Counted from the first letter of the stretch, positions 1 through 5,092 are shown. The stretch is 5,791 bases of DNA from JANNVZ01 sp031418455 (GCA_031418455.1 JANOXJ010000313.1:1-5791); one strand, 5' to 3'. Notes: a model not told the origin generated them from the letters alone. Translations and numbers: made by a program.

Positions 1-142
1 TGCAATAAAACATGTGCAACATGCCGCAGTGCAAAACAAAAACATGTTTGCCGAATTGATGGAAGCAGTAAAAGTGTGTTCGTTAGGCCAGCTTACCCAA
101 GCCATGTTTGAAGTAGGCGGGCAGTATAGAAGGAATATGTAA
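1..142 (+). CDS. C-terminal end of an acyl-CoA mutase (methylmalonyl/isobutyryl-CoA mutase family), 5' truncated
   Basis: Only the last 46 codons are present; the frame starts at base 2 and stops at TAA 140-142. The tail contains CSLGQLTQAMFEVGGQYRRN, which I recognise from memory as the C-terminus of the large fused B12-dependent mutases (IcmF type: cobalamin-binding, G-protein and mutase domains in one chain), common in Bacteroidota as 'methylmalonyl-CoA mutase family protein'. Such enzymes rearrange the carbon skeleton of acyl-CoA thioesters in the cytoplasm. This IcmF is unrelated to the type VI secretion protein of the same name. The last 15 codons and the stop recur at 3004-3051, so the gene's 3' end appears to be an integration site. 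The very C-terminal residues may derive from the integrated element rather than the original gene. Family assignment rests on the tail alone. Confidence 0.7.
   Translation, partial: AIKHVQHAAVQNKNMFAELMEAVKVCSLGQLTQAMFEVGGQYRRNM
95..141 (+). repeat. Left direct repeat (attL-like), 3' end of the mutase gene
   Basis: This 47-bp stretch matches 3004-3050 at 44 of 47 positions in the same orientation. Mismatches are at 97/3006 (C/T), 113/3022 (G/A) and 121/3030 (G/A). Homology stops abruptly on both sides, apart from the stop codon continuing as TAA here and TAG in the other copy. In the mutase frame, two mismatches are silent (Thr, Gly) and one is Val to Ile. Confidence 0.88.
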
Positions 143-168
143 CATCATTTCAATTTCCAGTTAGATTT

Positions 169-2088
169 ATGCCCATAAGACCGCGCCAACATCATTTAGA
201 AGATATTTCTATCAATGAATTCAAACGAGAACTACCAGAAAGCTGGATTGTTAGAGAAAAAAACAAGGATTATGGAATAGACCTTGAAGTAGAAATTGTA
301 GACGAAAACCACCAACCTACAGGGCATATTTTTTTGGTGCAATTAAAGGCCACAGATTCAAAAAGAGAATCAGATATAAAGGCAATCAATATTCCAATTG
401 ATACACTTAAATACTATAGGAACTTCTCTCAACCTATTATGTTAGTTCGTTATGCTAGCTCATCCAAGCTATTTTATTATCGCTGGGTTAATAATGTAGA
501 TATGCATGGTTCAAAAAAGAATGGAAAAACGTTCAAAATAGCCTTTAATGATGAAAATGTAATAAAACATTCAAGTTGGAATGATATTGAAGCCTATTAC
601 AATAAATTCAGTGTAATTAAACAAGGAAAATTATTATTTCCAGTTCCTATGAAACTCGAATTTAAAGGCTTTTTTAAGCATATTGGTGGTCAAGTTCTAT
701 TTGAATCGCAAATTGAATTTCTTTTAAATAAGCACAAAAGATTTTTGGAAATTAAGAGAGGTTCAGAAAACTGCCTGTTGAATGTAGTCATAAGCCCTAA
801 ACAAGTTTCTCTATCTGCTGCAGAGTTGTATGGATTTGTGATGCATTTTTCAGAAAAGGAATTGGGAAACGAGTTTAATCAAATAACGGTTGAATATATC
901 CTAATTGGTTTAGCACACATTATGCACCAATCCGGACAATTTGAACAGGCATCTCGGGTAATTGTTGAAGCAGATTTGCTAAAGCTAGTTGGGTTGAATT
1001 TTGAGACCTTGAATTATTTATTACCATCACTACTCAGAAGTTCGCATATAAAACTTATTCTGGAAGAACTTGACAAAGTATCCTACGAAAATCAAAACGA
1101 TAATTTACAGCTTGCGTTGGATTATTGTATGTTAACTTTTCCGGAGTTCGAATCTGAAAGAGTTTATGAGGCCATCGAAGGAATTCGTATTAATCGAATA
1201 AAAAGGGAACTCGTAAATAAAGACTCAAGAAATATTGCTATTGCCTACTATAATCTTGGTAGCTTTTACAGAAGCCGAAATGATAATTTGAAAGCAATAA
1301 GAAATTATAAATTAGCATTTAGAAGTGATTCTTTATACAGCCAACAACACTATTTTTTCACTGAACTGGCTGGTGTTCTTTTCCTTTCAAATAGATACAA
1401 ACTCTCCGCAAAACTGTACAAAATAGGTTCGGACTTGCACAAAAATACTGATTCATTGCATCTGTATGGCGATGCACTTTTTATGTCTGGGCATTACCGA
1501 GATTCTCACGAAATTTTGAATCAATATATAAACTCAACAGATACTCCTATTGAGGAATTTGTTCTTAAAGTTCGTTTTTTAGAATACCTGATTAATCAAC
1601 TTAAAATTGATTTCCAAATGCGAGACTCGAAGCGCGCAATTGAGCTTATTAATTCAGAAATAGAAAAACCTAATGTTGAGAATTTGGCACAAGCTTTAAA
1701 ATGCGACTATTTATGCAGTGAAGCCTGGTATAAATTGGCAATCATTCATTCTAATGATAAAGACATTTATAATGCTTATTTTGCTTTTCTATCATCTGCG
1801 CTTATTTCTTGTTGGAATGTAAATGCATGGTCTCAGGCGACTGTTCTAAGCATAATTATGGAAAATAATGAATCTGATTTGATTATTAGAACTGCTTTTA
1901 GTCTCAATCGAGAAGAATTTGTAATCAGACTAATGGAAATTCTAAATATGACTGCTTTACCTCAGGATTTTATTAAACATTTAAAGGAACATATTGAAAA
2001 ATTAACAGAAAGTATTATTAAGGATCAAAAGCCAAAAAGCTTTAGAATGCTTGATGATAATGGTAACTATATTAATTTGATAAAATAA
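169..2088 (+). CDS. DUF4365 domain protein with C-terminal TPR-like repeats, putative defence nuclease/sensor
   Basis: A 639-residue cytoplasmic protein with no signal peptide or membrane segment. Residues about 8-140 look like a DUF4365 domain: RPRQHHLEDISINEF at the start, then KDYGIDLEVEI (residues 33-43) and VQLKAT (57-62). D38, E40 or E42, Q58 and K60 fit the D...(E/Q)xK arrangement of PD-(D/E)XK-like nuclease folds, with Q in place of the usual E, as is common in this group. The remainder is alpha-helical. TPR-like units are plausible at about 355-388 (AIAYYNLGSFYRSRNDNLKA), 390-423 and 427-460 (LYGDALFMSGHY). TPR bodies bind proteins or peptides, so sensing or partner binding is plausible. 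The ATG lies 27 bp after the mutase stop, with no clear promoter between, so read-through from the mutase gene is likely. The PIN gene follows 27 bp downstream. DUF4365 is often seen in defence-associated genes; cleavage activity here is inference. Confidence 0.75.
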   Translation: MPIRPRQHHLEDISINEFKRELPESWIVREKNKDYGIDLEVEIVDENHQPTGHIFLVQLKATDSKRESDIKAINIPIDTLKYYRNFSQPIMLVRYASSSKLFYYRWVNNVDMHGSKKNGKTFKIAFNDENVIKHSSWNDIEAYYNKFSVIKQGKLLFPVPMKLEFKGFFKHIGGQVLFESQIEFLLNKHKRFLEIKRGSENCLLNVVISPKQVSLSAAELYGFVMHFSEKELGNEFNQITVEYILIGLAHIMHQSGQFEQASRVIVEADLLKLVGLNFETLNYLLPSLLRSSHIKLILEELDKVSYENQNDNLQLALDYCMLTFPEFESERVYEAIEGIRINRIKRELVNKDSRNIAIAYYNLGSFYRSRNDNLKAIRNYKLAFRSDSLYSQQHYFFTELAGVLFLSNRYKLSAKLYKIGSDLHKNTDSLHLYGDALFMSGHYRDSHEILNQYINSTDTPIEEFVLKVRFLEYLINQLKIDFQMRDSKRAIELINSEIEKPNVENLAQALKCDYLCSEAWYKLAIIHSNDKDIYNAYFAFLSSALISCWNVNAWSQATVLSIIMENNESDLIIRTAFSLNREEFVIRLMEILNMTALPQDFIKHLKEHIEKLTESIIKDQKPKSFRMLDDNGNYINLIK

Positions 2089-2115
2089 GCAGAGAAAATG
2101 ACTTTAACTTAAAAA

Positions 2116-2640
2116 GTGAGCGTGTCTATTCGAACGTGGCATTTAACAAGTAATGCAATTCGCAGTATTAAAAGTAAAAAATTATTCGATAATTCAAATA
2201 AACTTATGACTGAATTGATGTGCGATACCAATATATGGTACAAAATGGCCGAAGGAATGGAGACTCTGCCAGATCAAAATGAGTTTTGTTTAGTGTCAAA
2301 TTATATAATAATACAGGAAATTTGCTGTAATCCAAGTCTAGTTAAAAATTTTGAATTTTTTAAGAAGTTACACATTAAGCACTTGGAGTATAACAAAAGC
2401 AACCTTCGAGCACATACGCCATTTTCCTACATAAGAACATTGAGTAGTCCGAAAGTTAACGTTACACTTGATCCTGTATCTATTATCTATATGGAACTAT
2501 CAACCAAAATAATGCAGACTACTGATCCGAGTTTGATAGATATCGAACCCTTGAGAGAACAGAAAAACAATCATGATAATTTAATGCAAGAGCATGTAAA
2601 AGAAATAATGGAAGATGCAAAAAAATCCTGTCTAGATTGA
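2116..2640 (+). CDS. PIN-domain RNase, N-terminal part (split gene)
   Basis: A 174-residue frame from a GTG start to TGA. It carries the first half of a PIN fold: LMCDTNIWYKM (residues 34-44) gives the first metal-binding Asp (D37) in the DTN signature, and YIIIQEICCNP (63-73) gives the conserved Glu (E68). The second acidic pair of a PIN domain is missing here but present in the next frame (2637-2951), so the two frames together make one PIN protein. A run of seven A at 2619-2625 lies in the 58-base stretch where both frames are open. A -1 shift there gives a 278-residue chain with a Lys/Glu-rich helical middle. The start is uncertain: GTG 2116 is 27 bp after the upstream stop, but ATG 2206 (Met31) sits just before the first beta strand and would be a natural PIN start. 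PIN proteins are Mg-dependent RNases, often toxins. Confidence 0.72.
   Translation: MSVSIRTWHLTSNAIRSIKSKKLFDNSNKLMTELMCDTNIWYKMAEGMETLPDQNEFCLVSNYIIIQEICCNPSLVKNFEFFKKLHIKHLEYNKSNLRAHTPFSYIRTLSSPKVNVTLDPVSIIYMELSTKIMQTTDPSLIDIEPLREQKNNHDNLMQEHVKEIMEDAKKSCLD
2619..2625 (+). other. A-AAA-AAA slippery heptamer at the PIN frame change (candidate -1 frameshift site or indel)
   Basis: Seven consecutive A residues are read in the upstream frame as (gc)A AAA AAA, i.e. the X XXY YYZ phasing required for tandem -1 slippage. A -1 slip here moves translation into the frame that encodes the rest of the PIN domain. That frame is open only from 2580, after a TAA at 2577-2579, and the upstream frame closes at 2640, so the crossover must fall in about 60 bases. 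I see no strong downstream stem-loop. A missing A (a mutation or a sequencing error; eight A would restore one frame) is an equally serious explanation. Confidence 0.6.
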
Positions 2641-2951
2641 ATAAGAAGAAGGAGAAAGAAACGCGCGCCAAATTATACATTAGAGAAGTGATCGCAGATA
2701 GAGTTAAAACACAATTTAATGACCCAAAAGTAGAAATTGATTGGAATTTTTTCAAACTATTCGAGAACGTATTTACCTCAATTATCATGAATTGTGCGAG
2801 CGGTGCAATAACACTCAGTAAAAATGACATTAACGATCTTTTTCAACTCATTTATGTGCATCCAGGAATGAAGTTCTGGACTCAGGATACTAAAAACATC
2901 TATAAAGCTATAATTAAATCTGGAATGAACGATTATTTATATAAAGTCTAA
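2637..2951 (+). CDS. PIN-domain RNase, C-terminal part (continuation of the split gene)
   Basis: A frame of 104 residues if read from TTG 2637, whose TTGA overlaps the upstream TGA. It need not start independently: the frame is open from 2580. The first residues are strongly basic (NKKKEKETRAK), continuing the helical linker of the upstream frame. SKNDINDLFQLIYVHPGMKF followed by WTQDTKNI (residues 61-88) is the typical end of a PIN fold, with a first acidic site in NDIND (D64/D67) and the last Asp in TQD (D84). Alone, this fragment lacks the DTN Asp and the Glu, so it could not form a complete PIN active site. It ends 53 bp before the right repeat. Either translational coupling yields two subunits, a frameshift yields a fusion, or the gene is broken. 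The intact reading of both halves argues against old decay. Confidence 0.65.
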   Translation: MNKKKEKETRAKLYIREVIADRVKTQFNDPKVEIDWNFFKLFENVFTSIIMNCASGAITLSKNDINDLFQLIYVHPGMKFWTQDTKNIYKAIIKSGMNDYLYKV

Positions 2952-2971
2952 GTTGAATTCTATATTGCCAT

Positions 2972-3000
2972 TTTGATGCGCAAATCGAATTTTGGTTTTT
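2972..3000 (+). terminator. Weak terminator-like hairpin after the PIN gene
   Basis: TTTGAT (2972-2977) and ATCGAA (2984-2989) can pair as six base pairs including one G-U, closing a GCGCAA loop, followed by TTTTGG and six T. The stem is short and AT-rich, so this is a tentative call. A separate 7-bp inverted repeat, AGTTGAA (2951-2957) / TTCAACT (3000-3006), encloses it and touches the right direct repeat. Confidence 0.25.
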
Positions 3001-3003
3001 TCA

Positions 3004-3050
3004 ACTCAAGCCATGTTTGAAATAGGCGGACAGTATAGAAGGAATATGTA
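3004..3050 (+). repeat. Right direct repeat (attR-like), displaced copy of the mutase 3' end
   Basis: This is the second copy of 95-141. It reads TQAMFEIGGQYRRNM and then stops at TAG 3049-3051 in the mutase frame, with no start codon and no upstream mutase sequence, so it is a gene-end remnant rather than a gene. Differences from the first copy are two silent changes, one Val to Ile, and TAG for TAA. This is the pattern expected if both copies once ended a working mutase gene, rather than a random duplication that decayed. Confidence 0.88.
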
Positions 3051-3148
3051 GTAAATAAACCAATTCACAATTTGCAACTTTCATAAATTAATTAAATCTC
3101 AATAAATAATCAATAAACGAAGAGTATATTCCCTTTTATATTATTTCA

Positions 3149-3167
3149 AATAATTGAGTGAATTATT
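3149..3167. promoter_or_regulatory. Inverted repeat overlapping the -33 box, possible operator
   Basis: AATAATT (3149-3155) and AATTATT (3161-3167) form a perfect 7-bp inverted repeat around GAGTG, overlapping the TTG box at 3154-3156. An operator for autoregulation by the antitoxin-like protein immediately downstream is plausible. The region is very AT-rich, so chance is possible. Confidence 0.4.
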
Positions 3168-3186
3168 CAAATCTATATTACTTTTG
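3154..3186 (+). promoter_or_regulatory. Bacteroidota-type promoter for the antitoxin/ADP-ribosyltransferase pair
   Basis: TTG at 3154-3156 and TACTTTTG at 3179-3186 match the TTG / TAnnTTTG consensus of the primary sigma factor in this phylum, with a 22-base spacer. The -7 box ends only four bases before the ATG at 3191, so the message would be leaderless or nearly so if that ATG is used. Confidence 0.65.
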
Positions 3187-3190
3187 AGAT

Positions 3191-3415
3191 ATGAGTATTG
3201 CTGAACAAAAAATTGAGATAAATCGAAGATTGTTCGATGTTCAAGATAAAAAAATCTTGAATAAAATTAGCAAAATATTGGACGAAGAATATGCGACTTC
3301 TTGGTCCGAAATACCATCTAAAATCAAATCGCAAATACATAAAAGCATTTCAGAATTGGATGCTGGAAAGCTTATTTCTAACGAAGAAGTCTTCTTGAAT
3401 CTAGAGGAAATTTAG
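3191..3415 (+). CDS. Small antitoxin-like protein (addiction-module component type)
   Basis: A 74-residue acidic, helical protein. The N-terminus (MSIAEQKIEINRRL) and the C-terminal half, with SWSEIPSKIKSQI, a following helix, and then GKLISNEEVFLNL (residues about 54-71), follow the pattern of short Bacteroidota antitoxins of the 'putative addiction module component' type. In that family a W-D/E-E motif precedes a helix and ends in G-x-(I/L)-(I/P)-x-x-E-E-V. Those proteins usually neutralise RelE/ParE-like toxins encoded just downstream. Here the downstream gene, 25 bases away, is instead an ADP-ribosyltransferase-like protein. There is a good promoter directly upstream with a possible operator. 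No DNA-binding domain is clearly visible. The assignment is by pattern from memory. It could also be an orphan antitoxin whose original partner was replaced. Confidence 0.65.
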   Translation: MSIAEQKIEINRRLFDVQDKKILNKISKILDEEYATSWSEIPSKIKSQIHKSISELDAGKLISNEEVFLNLEEI

Positions 3416-3440
3416 CCACAAATACACTTCTGGGTTACTA

Positions 3441-4250
3441 TTGACTTTAGCTATATTTGAGGTGGATTTGCAGCACCGAAATATTTTTATATATTCAATC
3501 AATAAGACATCTATCGTTTCCAAAACACCGTTTAAATTGATTTCTAAAGAAGAATATGAGGCTCTAATTGCCCTCGAAGGCCGACCTGATAAATGGGATT
3601 CAATAAGAGATGGATGCTGCCCTGCAGAAATTAACCTTTATGGTTGGAAGATTTTGAGCAACTACACCTACGATCTTTCAGACTCCATCAATTCCCATTT
3701 GCGTAAACCAAACGATGAGAATCATTTCTTAAAAGAATGCATTAGACTTTTGACAAGATTTCTAAAAGACAATGAAAGGTATTCAGGAGAAATTGTGTTT
3801 AGAGAAGACAATCCATATATTCCCATTATCGATAGGGTTGATGCTCTTTTTGGATGGTACGAAAGAAGAATCGGACAATTTGTTCGAAGACCAGAATTCT
3901 TGTCAACCAGGAAAACGAAAATTTGCTCTCAAGATTTACAATTCAGTTTTAAAACCCTGCCACATAATTCAAATGCAATAGATGTGACACCTTTTGTGAG
4001 TCAAATCATGGCTGAGTATGAGCAGGAAGTGATCTTCTTACCAAATACTATTTTTGAAATAATAAGGGTTGACCGCGGAGAAAAGATGATACATCTAGAA
4101 GAGGTACTTCTTGAAATCGAATGCACGCCTTTAGACTTGTTTAATGAGGTATATAATTCGGATCCAAAAATAAAGGCCCTAATTGAGGAGCATGAAAAAC
4201 TAAACCCGAGAAATAAATTTCAAAGTCTTTCTGACCAAGGTCTGATTTAG
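3441..4250 (+). CDS. Putative mono-ADP-ribosyltransferase toxin (R-S-E / ExE class)
   Basis: A 269-residue soluble protein. Residues about 80-222 carry the ART order of motifs: SINSHLRKP, then YSGEIVFRED with Arg121 for NAD binding, then LFGWYERRIGQFV and FLSTRK (153-158) for the ST(S) strand, then DVTPF and YEQEVIFLPNTIFEI (193-207) with E194-x-E196, E196 being the likely catalytic Glu. In this superfamily ExE usually goes with arginine modification and QxE with other acceptors, so an arginine target is a fair guess. The third residue of STS is Arg, a small deviation. Residues 1-75 are unassigned. The start is non-ATG: TTG 3441 fits the 25-base gap, and the next in-frame Met is residue 190, inside the domain; GTG 3462 is an alternative. 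It is probably co-transcribed with the antitoxin-like gene. There is no secretion signal, so it may act inside its own cell. Confidence 0.7.
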   Translation: MTLAIFEVDLQHRNIFIYSINKTSIVSKTPFKLISKEEYEALIALEGRPDKWDSIRDGCCPAEINLYGWKILSNYTYDLSDSINSHLRKPNDENHFLKECIRLLTRFLKDNERYSGEIVFREDNPYIPIIDRVDALFGWYERRIGQFVRRPEFLSTRKTKICSQDLQFSFKTLPHNSNAIDVTPFVSQIMAEYEQEVIFLPNTIFEIIRVDRGEKMIHLEEVLLEIECTPLDLFNEVYNSDPKIKALIEEHEKLNPRNKFQSLSDQGLI

Positions 4251-4468
4251 GTAAATTGAAAAAATAATTGAAATGATTGAATTGTTTACTTAAACTAGAA
4301 TAATGCTACTTTTAATCTTAAAGTAAATAAGGCAATCTCCTAATAAGAACTGCTCCAAAACAGAATGTTTAATGCGTTTTCGCAGCACTAGGAAGTCTAG
4401 AAGCAAAGGGCAGGCAGAAATAAAGAAATTTGTAGTCAGAACCTGCATTTCATTGCTTTATAACGTTG
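4251..4468. other. AT-rich intergenic stretch after the ADP-ribosyltransferase gene
   Basis: No convincing gene or RNA is seen. It contains a short imperfect inverted repeat, TACTTT (4307-4312) / AAAGTA (4320-4325), without a following T-run. Toward its end lies a weak likeness to the mutase 3' end (4409-4435). It probably contains the right edge of the accessory DNA, but no sharp boundary can be placed. Confidence 0.5.
4409..4435 (+). repeat. Possible degenerate third copy of the mutase 3' end
   Basis: These 27 bases align without gaps to 3025-3051 at 19 of 27 positions, in phase with the codons of the remnant: GGC, CAG, AAT and the final TAG are kept. An in-frame TAA at 4421 would break it. 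If real, it marks the far end of a second inserted unit (3051-4435) carrying the antitoxin/ADP-ribosyltransferase pair. The match is short and AT-rich and could be chance. Confidence 0.25.
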
Positions 4469-4469
4469 G

Positions 4470-4491
4470 ATTGTAGGATTTTAACTACAAT
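4470..4491. promoter_or_regulatory. Inverted repeat between promoter boxes, possible operator
   Basis: ATTGTAG (4470-4476) and CTACAAT (4485-4491) form a perfect 7-bp inverted repeat with an 8-base centre. It covers the TTG box and most of the spacer of the promoter that follows. This position suits a repressor site. Confidence 0.4.
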
Positions 4492-4503
4492 ACACTATCT
4501 TCG
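4471..4503 (+). promoter_or_regulatory. Promoter of the J-domain/KTSC gene
   Basis: TTG 4471-4473, a 22-base spacer, and TATCTTCG 4496-4503 match the Bacteroidota TTG / TAnnTTyG pattern. Transcription should begin at about 4507-4511, giving a leader of about 30 bases. Confidence 0.6.
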
Positions 4504-4506
4504 CGC

Positions 4507-4525
4507 GCCTTTTCTAAAAAAAGGC
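4507..4525 (+). promoter_or_regulatory. Hairpin at the 5' end of the J-domain/KTSC message
   Basis: GCCTTTT (4507-4513) and AAAAGGC (4519-4525) pair perfectly around a CTAAA loop. The hairpin sits just at the predicted transcription start and 13 bases before the ATG. A stem at the extreme 5' end may stabilise the message. A terminator role is unlikely, since no T-run follows and it lies between promoter and gene. Confidence 0.45.
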
Positions 4526-4538
4526 ACACACTACTATC

Positions 4539-4985
4539 ATGAAAAAAATCAACGACTACCGCAAATTACTTGGCGTAACAAGCAAGGCTACCTTGGCTGA
4601 ATTAAAAACAATTTATCGCAATGCAATGAAGGATGCACATCCTGATAAATTTTTTGATAGCGAGGAATTGAAATTAGCTGCTGAAGAAAAAAGCAAGGAA
4701 ATAATAGCTGCCTACCATTTTTTGGTGAGCATAGCACCTGAAACTTTAGAGCAAACCAAAGAAGAATACAACAACACTTTGGCCACTGCTGGCATAGTTG
4801 ATTTTAACTTCGAAAAACAAACACTAAAAGTGAAATACACTGATGGCACCGAGTATGAATACTATGGTGTGCCACATAACACATATGCCAAAATGGTGAA
4901 TTCAGATTCTGCTGCACGTTTTGTAAGACGCCATATAGCGGGCAGTTTCGTGTACCGCAGTGTTAATAAACTTGTAGGAGCATAA
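4539..4985 (+). CDS. J-domain (DnaJ-like) plus KTSC domain protein
   Basis: A 148-residue cytoplasmic protein with two domains. Residues about 6-64 form a J-domain: DYRKLLGVTSKATLAELKTI, a helix rich in basic residues, and the HPD tripeptide at 34-36 that stimulates the ATPase of Hsp70 (DnaK). Residues about 87-143 match KTSC, a small domain named for its occurrence at the C-terminus of some lysyl-tRNA synthetases: VDFNFEKQTLKVKYTDGTEY, then YYGVP, and SFVYRSV at the end. The role of KTSC is unknown; RNA or protein binding has been suggested by context only. Such short J-KTSC fusions occur in Bacteroidota, so this is probably part of the native chromosome. It has its own promoter and is closed by a strong terminator, so it is a single-gene unit. 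The ATG is supported by the promoter position and by the J-domain beginning right after it. Confidence 0.85.
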   Translation: MKKINDYRKLLGVTSKATLAELKTIYRNAMKDAHPDKFFDSEELKLAAEEKSKEIIAAYHFLVSIAPETLEQTKEEYNNTLATAGIVDFNFEKQTLKVKYTDGTEYEYYGVPHNTYAKMVNSDSAARFVRRHIAGSFVYRSVNKLVGA

Positions 4986-5013
4986 CCCTAGCACATTTAC
5001 ATAAAACATCAAT

Positions 5014-5043
5014 AAAAAGTGGATTTACATCCACTTTTTTTTT
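5014..5043 (+). terminator. Rho-independent terminator of the J-domain/KTSC gene
   Basis: AAAAAGTGGAT (5014-5024) and ATCCACTTTTT (5029-5039) form an 11-bp perfect stem with a TTAC loop. Nine T in a row (5035-5043) follow the GC-containing core. It lies 28 bases after the stop codon. The A-rich left arm means it could also work weakly in reverse. Confidence 0.88.
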
Positions 5044-5092
5044 GTCCAAACAGTTTTTTAGGACCTCCTCGTGAATGGAACTTTTTCAACAA

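Larger units (their letters stand above)
95..3050 (+). mobile_element. Integrated accessory cassette in the mutase 3' end, without its own recombinase
   Basis: A segment of about 2.9 kb is bounded by 47-bp direct repeats of the mutase C-terminal coding sequence. It carries a DUF4365-TPR gene and a split PIN-domain gene, all on the plus strand, with few intergenic bases. Insertion into a gene's 3' end with the end rebuilt by an element-borne copy is how tyrosine-recombinase elements commonly use coding or tRNA targets. No open frame between the repeats resembles an integrase, transposase or replication protein. Movement would therefore need a recombinase supplied in trans, a recombinase since lost, or homologous recombination between relatives. 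The insert is visibly more AT-rich than the gene at the right end of the window. Boundaries are seen in the sequence; mobility is inferred. Confidence 0.65.

Noticed and set aside
2519..2830. Open frame of 103 codons on the minus strand opposite the PIN gene
   Set aside because: It lies antisense to both halves of the PIN coding region, which have clear domain motifs, and its product has no recognisable features. It is a shadow.
3404..3443. Frameshift fusion of the antitoxin-like protein to the ADP-ribosyltransferase
   Set aside because: The two frames overlap for a few codons, but no slippery run is in phase, and each protein looks complete in its own frame, so separate genes are simpler.
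3772..3981. 69-codon plus-strand frame inside the ADP-ribosyltransferase gene
   Set aside because: It is fully inside the ART domain coding sequence in another frame, with no motif or promoter of its own.
4307..4325. Inverted repeat TACTTT / AAAGTA after the ADP-ribosyltransferase gene as a terminator
   Set aside because: The stem is six AT-rich pairs with mismatches inward and no T-run after it, so termination is not supported.
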